In this document: in pieces, positions 59,923 to 62,456 of the stretch
Position numbering within the stretch: the first letter of the stretch is position 1
Layout of the letters: every line of letters starts with the position of its first letter
From: an uncultured Prevotellaceae bacterium
Lineage (GTDB): Bacteria; Bacteroidota; Bacteroidia; Bacteroidales; Bacteroidaceae
DNA length: 62,456 nucleotides
Direction: 5' to 3'
Assembly (NCBI GenBank): GCA_902771155.1
Contig: CACXVS010000008.1
Location: 1-62,456, forward strand
Program-made: the position numbers and the translations under genes
The notes under the pieces: generated by a model
What the model was told of the DNA's origin: nothing
Database searches by the model: none
What the model saw: only the letters and a program-made list of their open reading frames with translations

Positions 59923-61836
59923 ATGGGAAAGATTATTGGAATTGACTTAGGAACTACCAACAGCTGCGTTTCTGTATTCGAGGGAAACGAGCCTGTAGTA
60001 ATCGCCAACAGTGAGGGTAAGCGTACAACTCCCTCTGTGGTTGGTTTTGTTGAGAACGGTGAGCGTAAGATTGGTGACCCTGCCAAGCGTCAGGCCATCA
60101 CCAACCCAAAGAACACTGTTTACTCTATCAAGCGTTTCATGGGTGAGAACTGGCAGCAGACCGAGAAGGAGATTGCTCGCGTACCTTATTCAGTAGTTAA
60201 CGAGGGCGGTTATCCCCGTGTTGACATCAATGGTCGTAAGTACACACCACAGGAGATCTCTGCTATGGTGCTTCAGAAGATGAAGAAGACCGCCGAGGAC
60301 TATCTTGGCGAGGAGGTGAAAGAGGCTGTGATTACCGTACCTGCCTACTTCTCCGACTCTCAGCGTCAGGCCACCAAGGAGGCTGGTCAGATTGCAGGTC
60401 TCGAGGTGAAGCGTATCGTCAACGAGCCTACTGCAGCCGCTCTGGCTTATGGCGTAGATAAGGCCAACAAGGACATGAAGATTGCCGTATTCGACCTCGG
60501 TGGCGGTACGTTCGATATCTCTATCCTCGAGTTTGGTGGCGGTGTGTTCGAGGTGCTCTCTACCAATGGTGATACCCATCTGGGTGGTGACGACTTCGAC
60601 CAGGTGATCATCGACTGGCTCGTTCAGGAGTTCAAGAACGATGAGGGTGCCGACCTGAAGGCCGATCCTATGGCTATGCAGCGTCTGAAGGAGGCTGCTG
60701 AGAAGGCAAAGATTGAGCTCTCAAGCTCTACCTCTACCGAGATTAACCTGCCTTACATCATGCCTGTGGCTGGTGTACCTAAGCACTTGGTGAAGAACCT
60801 GACTCGTGCCAAGTTCGAGCAGTTGGCTCACGACCTGATTCAGGCTTGTCTGGCACCATGTCAGAAGGCCATCGCTGATGCCAAGTTGACCACTGCCGAT
60901 ATCGACGAGGTAATCCTCGTAGGTGGTTCAAGCCGTATTCCTGCCGTGCAGACACTGGTTAAGAACTACTTCGGCAAGGAGCCTTCAAAGGGTGTAAATC
61001 CCGACGAGGTGGTAGCCGTTGGTGCAGCTATCCAGGGTGCTATCCTGAACAAGGAAGGTGGTGTAGGCGACATCGTACTGCTCGATGTGACACCTCTGAC
61101 ACTGGGTATCGAGACCATGGGTGGCGTGATGACCAAACTGATCGAGGCCAACTCGACGATTCCTTGCAAGAAGAGCGAGGTATTCTCTACTGCAGCTGAC
61201 AATCAGACAGAGGTTACCATCCACGTTCTGCAGGGTGAGCGCCCAATGGCAGCTCAGAACAAGTCTATCGGCCAGTTCAACCTCACCGGCATCGCTCCTG
61301 CCCGTCGTGGTATTCCTCAGATCGAGGTAACCTTCGACATCGATGCCAACGGTATCCTGAAGGTATCTGCCAAGGATAAGGCCACTGGTAAGGAACAGGC
61401 CATCCGCATCGAGGCATCATCTGGTCTGAGCCAGGACGAGATCAACCGCATGAAGGCCGAGGCTGAGCAGAACGCAGAGAACGATAAGAAGGAGCGCGAG
61501 CGTGTTGACAAGTTGAACCAGGCTGACTCGATGATCTTCCAGACAGAGAACCAGCTGAATGAGATTGGCGACAAGATTCCTGCAGACAAGAAGCCCGCCA
61601 TCGAACAGGCTCTCCAGCAGTTGAAGGATGCCCATAAGGCAGGCGACGTCAACGCCATCGACACAGCCATCTCAGCCCTCAACAACGCTTGGCAGACCGC
61701 TTCTGCCTCGATGTATCAGCAGGGTGCCGCAGGCCAGCCCGGTGGTGACACCTATCAAGGTGGTCAGCAGCAGGCCCAGCAGGAAGGCCCGAAGGCTGAG
61801 GATATCCAAGACGCCGACTTCGAGGAGGTTAAATGA
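59923..61836 (+). CDS. dnaK: Chaperone DnaK (Hsp70)
   Basis: 637 residues, standard. [18 protein letters not shown] at the start, [59 protein letters not shown]; the substrate domain and a Gly/Gln-rich tail ending [11 protein letters not shown] (EEVK-like). ATP-dependent folding chaperone. The start at 59923 is used; the longer frame is promoter. Neither grpE nor dnaJ is adjacent and no CIRCE element was seen. Confidence 0.98.
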   Translation: MGKIIGIDLGTTNSCVSVFEGNEPVVIANSEGKRTTPSVVGFVENGERKIGDPAKRQAITNPKNTVYSIKRFMGENWQQTEKEIARVPYSVVNEGGYPRVDINGRKYTPQEISAMVLQKMKKTAEDYLGEEVKEAVITVPAYFSDSQRQATKEAGQIAGLEVKRIVNEPTAAALAYGVDKANKDMKIAVFDLGGGTFDISILEFGGGVFEVLSTNGDTHLGGDDFDQVIIDWLVQEFKNDEGADLKADPMAMQRLKEAAEKAKIELSSSTSTEINLPYIMPVAGVPKHLVKNLTRAKFEQLAHDLIQACLAPCQKAIADAKLTTADIDEVILVGGSSRIPAVQTLVKNYFGKEPSKGVNPDEVVAVGAAIQGAILNKEGGVGDIVLLDVTPLTLGIETMGGVMTKLIEANSTIPCKKSEVFSTAADNQTEVTIHVLQGERPMAAQNKSIGQFNLTGIAPARRGIPQIEVTFDIDANGILKVSAKDKATGKEQAIRIEASSGLSQDEINRMKAEAEQNAENDKKERERVDKLNQADSMIFQTENQLNEIGDKIPADKKPAIEQALQQLKDAHKAGDVNAIDTAISALNNAWQTASASMYQQGAAGQPGGDTYQGGQQQAQQEGPKAEDIQDADFEEVK

Positions 61837-61869
61837 CACCGATAGGCAAAGACACAACAAAACGCAACA

Positions 61870-61911
61870 AAATAGCGTGTAGCTCAACGAGTTACACGCT
61901 ATTTGTTTTTT
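61870..61911 (+). terminator. dnaK terminator
   Basis: AAATAGCGTGTAGCTC pairs with GAGTTACACGCTATTT around an AAC loop, followed by G and a T-run. Confidence 0.93.
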
Positions 61912-61987
61912 ATGCCCTCATGTTTGCTATGTCTTTATTATGCCCTTATTTATCCCATTTTTGCAACATTCATGTAACGCGACTAAA

Positions 61988-62001
61988 TTTGCGACAAGAT
62001 G
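61988..62001 (+). repeat. Weak match to the ACTTGCGACAAAA motif
   Basis: TTTGCGACAAGATG keeps the GCGACAA core only. It lies 50 bases before the HTH gene at the right edge, another accessory-type gene. The rest of the 61912-62051 gap is AT-rich with nothing recognised. Confidence 0.35.
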
Positions 62002-62051
62002 CCACCTATTTATACTTATTAGTACTTATACATACTTAAATTCAAAGAATT

Positions 62052-62456
62052 ATGCCAGAAGCTAAATTTCAAATCAAACGCAAATGTGAAGTATGCGGGA
62101 ACACCTTTATCGCAAAGACATTAGATTCCCGCTACTGTTGTAGACATTGTGCCGACATTGCCTACAAGAAAAGGAAAGCTGACAAAGCTAAAGAAGAGCG
62201 ACTAAACCAAATCGCTCAAATCATTCCTGGTGAAAGAGACTTTATTAGCGTCAAGGAAGCTGTTGCAATGTATGCTATCAGCAAGGACACCCTCTATCGC
62301 CTGATTCGCAAAGGGAAGCTACCTTATATTAATATAGGAGAGCGCCTAACTCGAATTTCACGAGAACAGTTAGAAAAGATAGTGCCTTTGCGTGAAGAGC
62401 CCATCAAAGATGAGCACATGCTACCACGACTCTATGATTTGGAACCAGAGAATTGC
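62052..62456 (+). CDS. Zinc-finger plus HTH (excisionase-like) protein, 3' end outside window
   Basis: 135 residues visible. The N-terminus has a compact zinc-binding site (CEVCGNTF, YCCRHCADIAYKKRK). After a charged helix comes an excisionase/MerR-like HTH: FISVKEAVAMYAISKDTLYRLIRKGKLPYINIGERLTRISREQL. Proteins of this build usually precede a tyrosine integrase in Bacteroidetes mobile elements. This suggests that an element starts at the right edge, after the dnaK terminator. Confidence 0.75.
   Translation, partial: MPEAKFQIKRKCEVCGNTFIAKTLDSRYCCRHCADIAYKKRKADKAKEERLNQIAQIIPGERDFISVKEAVAMYAISKDTLYRLIRKGKLPYINIGERLTRISREQLEKIVPLREEPIKDEHMLPRLYDLEPENC

Overview
The window looks like a chromosomal segment from a Prevotella-like member of the Bacteroidales. 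The evidence is the promoter type (a TTG about 20 bases upstream of TAnnTTTG, repeated before many genes), weak Shine-Dalgarno signals, and the gene families present: class I fumarase, DUF4954, GH97/GH67/GH3 enzymes, a BlaI/M56-TonB pair, NhaD, DUF6621-like and carboxynorspermidine-dehydrogenase-like proteins. No rRNA, tRNA, CRISPR array or intact transposase was seen. Species-level identity is inference.

Layout. 1-8.7 kb (minus strand): a truncated M6-like protease, fumarase, an orphan four-helix-bundle (S23/IVP) gene inside a nest of GGAGACAAGG-type repeats, an M16 protease, a DUF4954 protein and HflX. 8.8-14.7 kb (plus): nagB, then GH97, GH67 alpha-glucuronidase and a TIM-barrel lipoprotein in tight succession. 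14.8-22.5 kb is an accessory island: an AlbA_2/Schlafen-type protein, Fic, an AT-rich radical-SAM peptide-modification (RiPP-like) cassette with its own structured leader RNA, HicAB, and an orphan DUF3987-like ATPase. Its units are punctuated by a dispersed motif around ACTTGCGACAAAATC, and it ends with a perfect 52-bp AT palindrome. 22.7-25.9 kb: a BlaI-M56/TonB-TPR operon with visible operators. 26.3-31.3 kb: BglX-type GH3, then a convergent operon (SPFH protein, ribbon-helix-helix protein, two membrane proteins, aldose epimerase). 31.4-33.4 kb: cation efflux and mnmA. 33.4-38.8 kb (minus): a surface-glycan-like operon (GtrA, GT2, GT-C, UDP-galactopyranose mutase, CotH). 38.8-44 kb: S9 peptidase, rsgA, frr, and divergent cysK. 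44.1-53.9 kb: four consecutive sensor histidine kinases. 53.9-61.9 kb: nhaD, a DUF6621-like gene, a carboxynorspermidine dehydrogenase-like gene, recA, a secreted protein and dnaK. The right edge begins a zinc-finger/HTH gene of mobile-element type.

Most noteworthy: (1) the RiPP-like cassette at 16.2-19.9 kb, combining a multi-domain leader RNA, a PqqD-like/radical SAM/SPASM enzyme, a 34-residue two-cysteine putative precursor, a strong hairpin, a kinase-fold-like protein, an SprT-like protein and a small membrane peptide; (2) four tandem kinases that are two copies of an A-B pair, in which the two A members have lost opposite halves of the catalytic machinery (one lost the ATP-domain Asn, the other the phospho-acceptor His); (3) a repeat family linked to the S23 gene whose arms also lie in frame inside hflX and the GH97 gene; (4) the island-wide ACTTGCGACAAAA motif; (5) the 52-bp palindrome.
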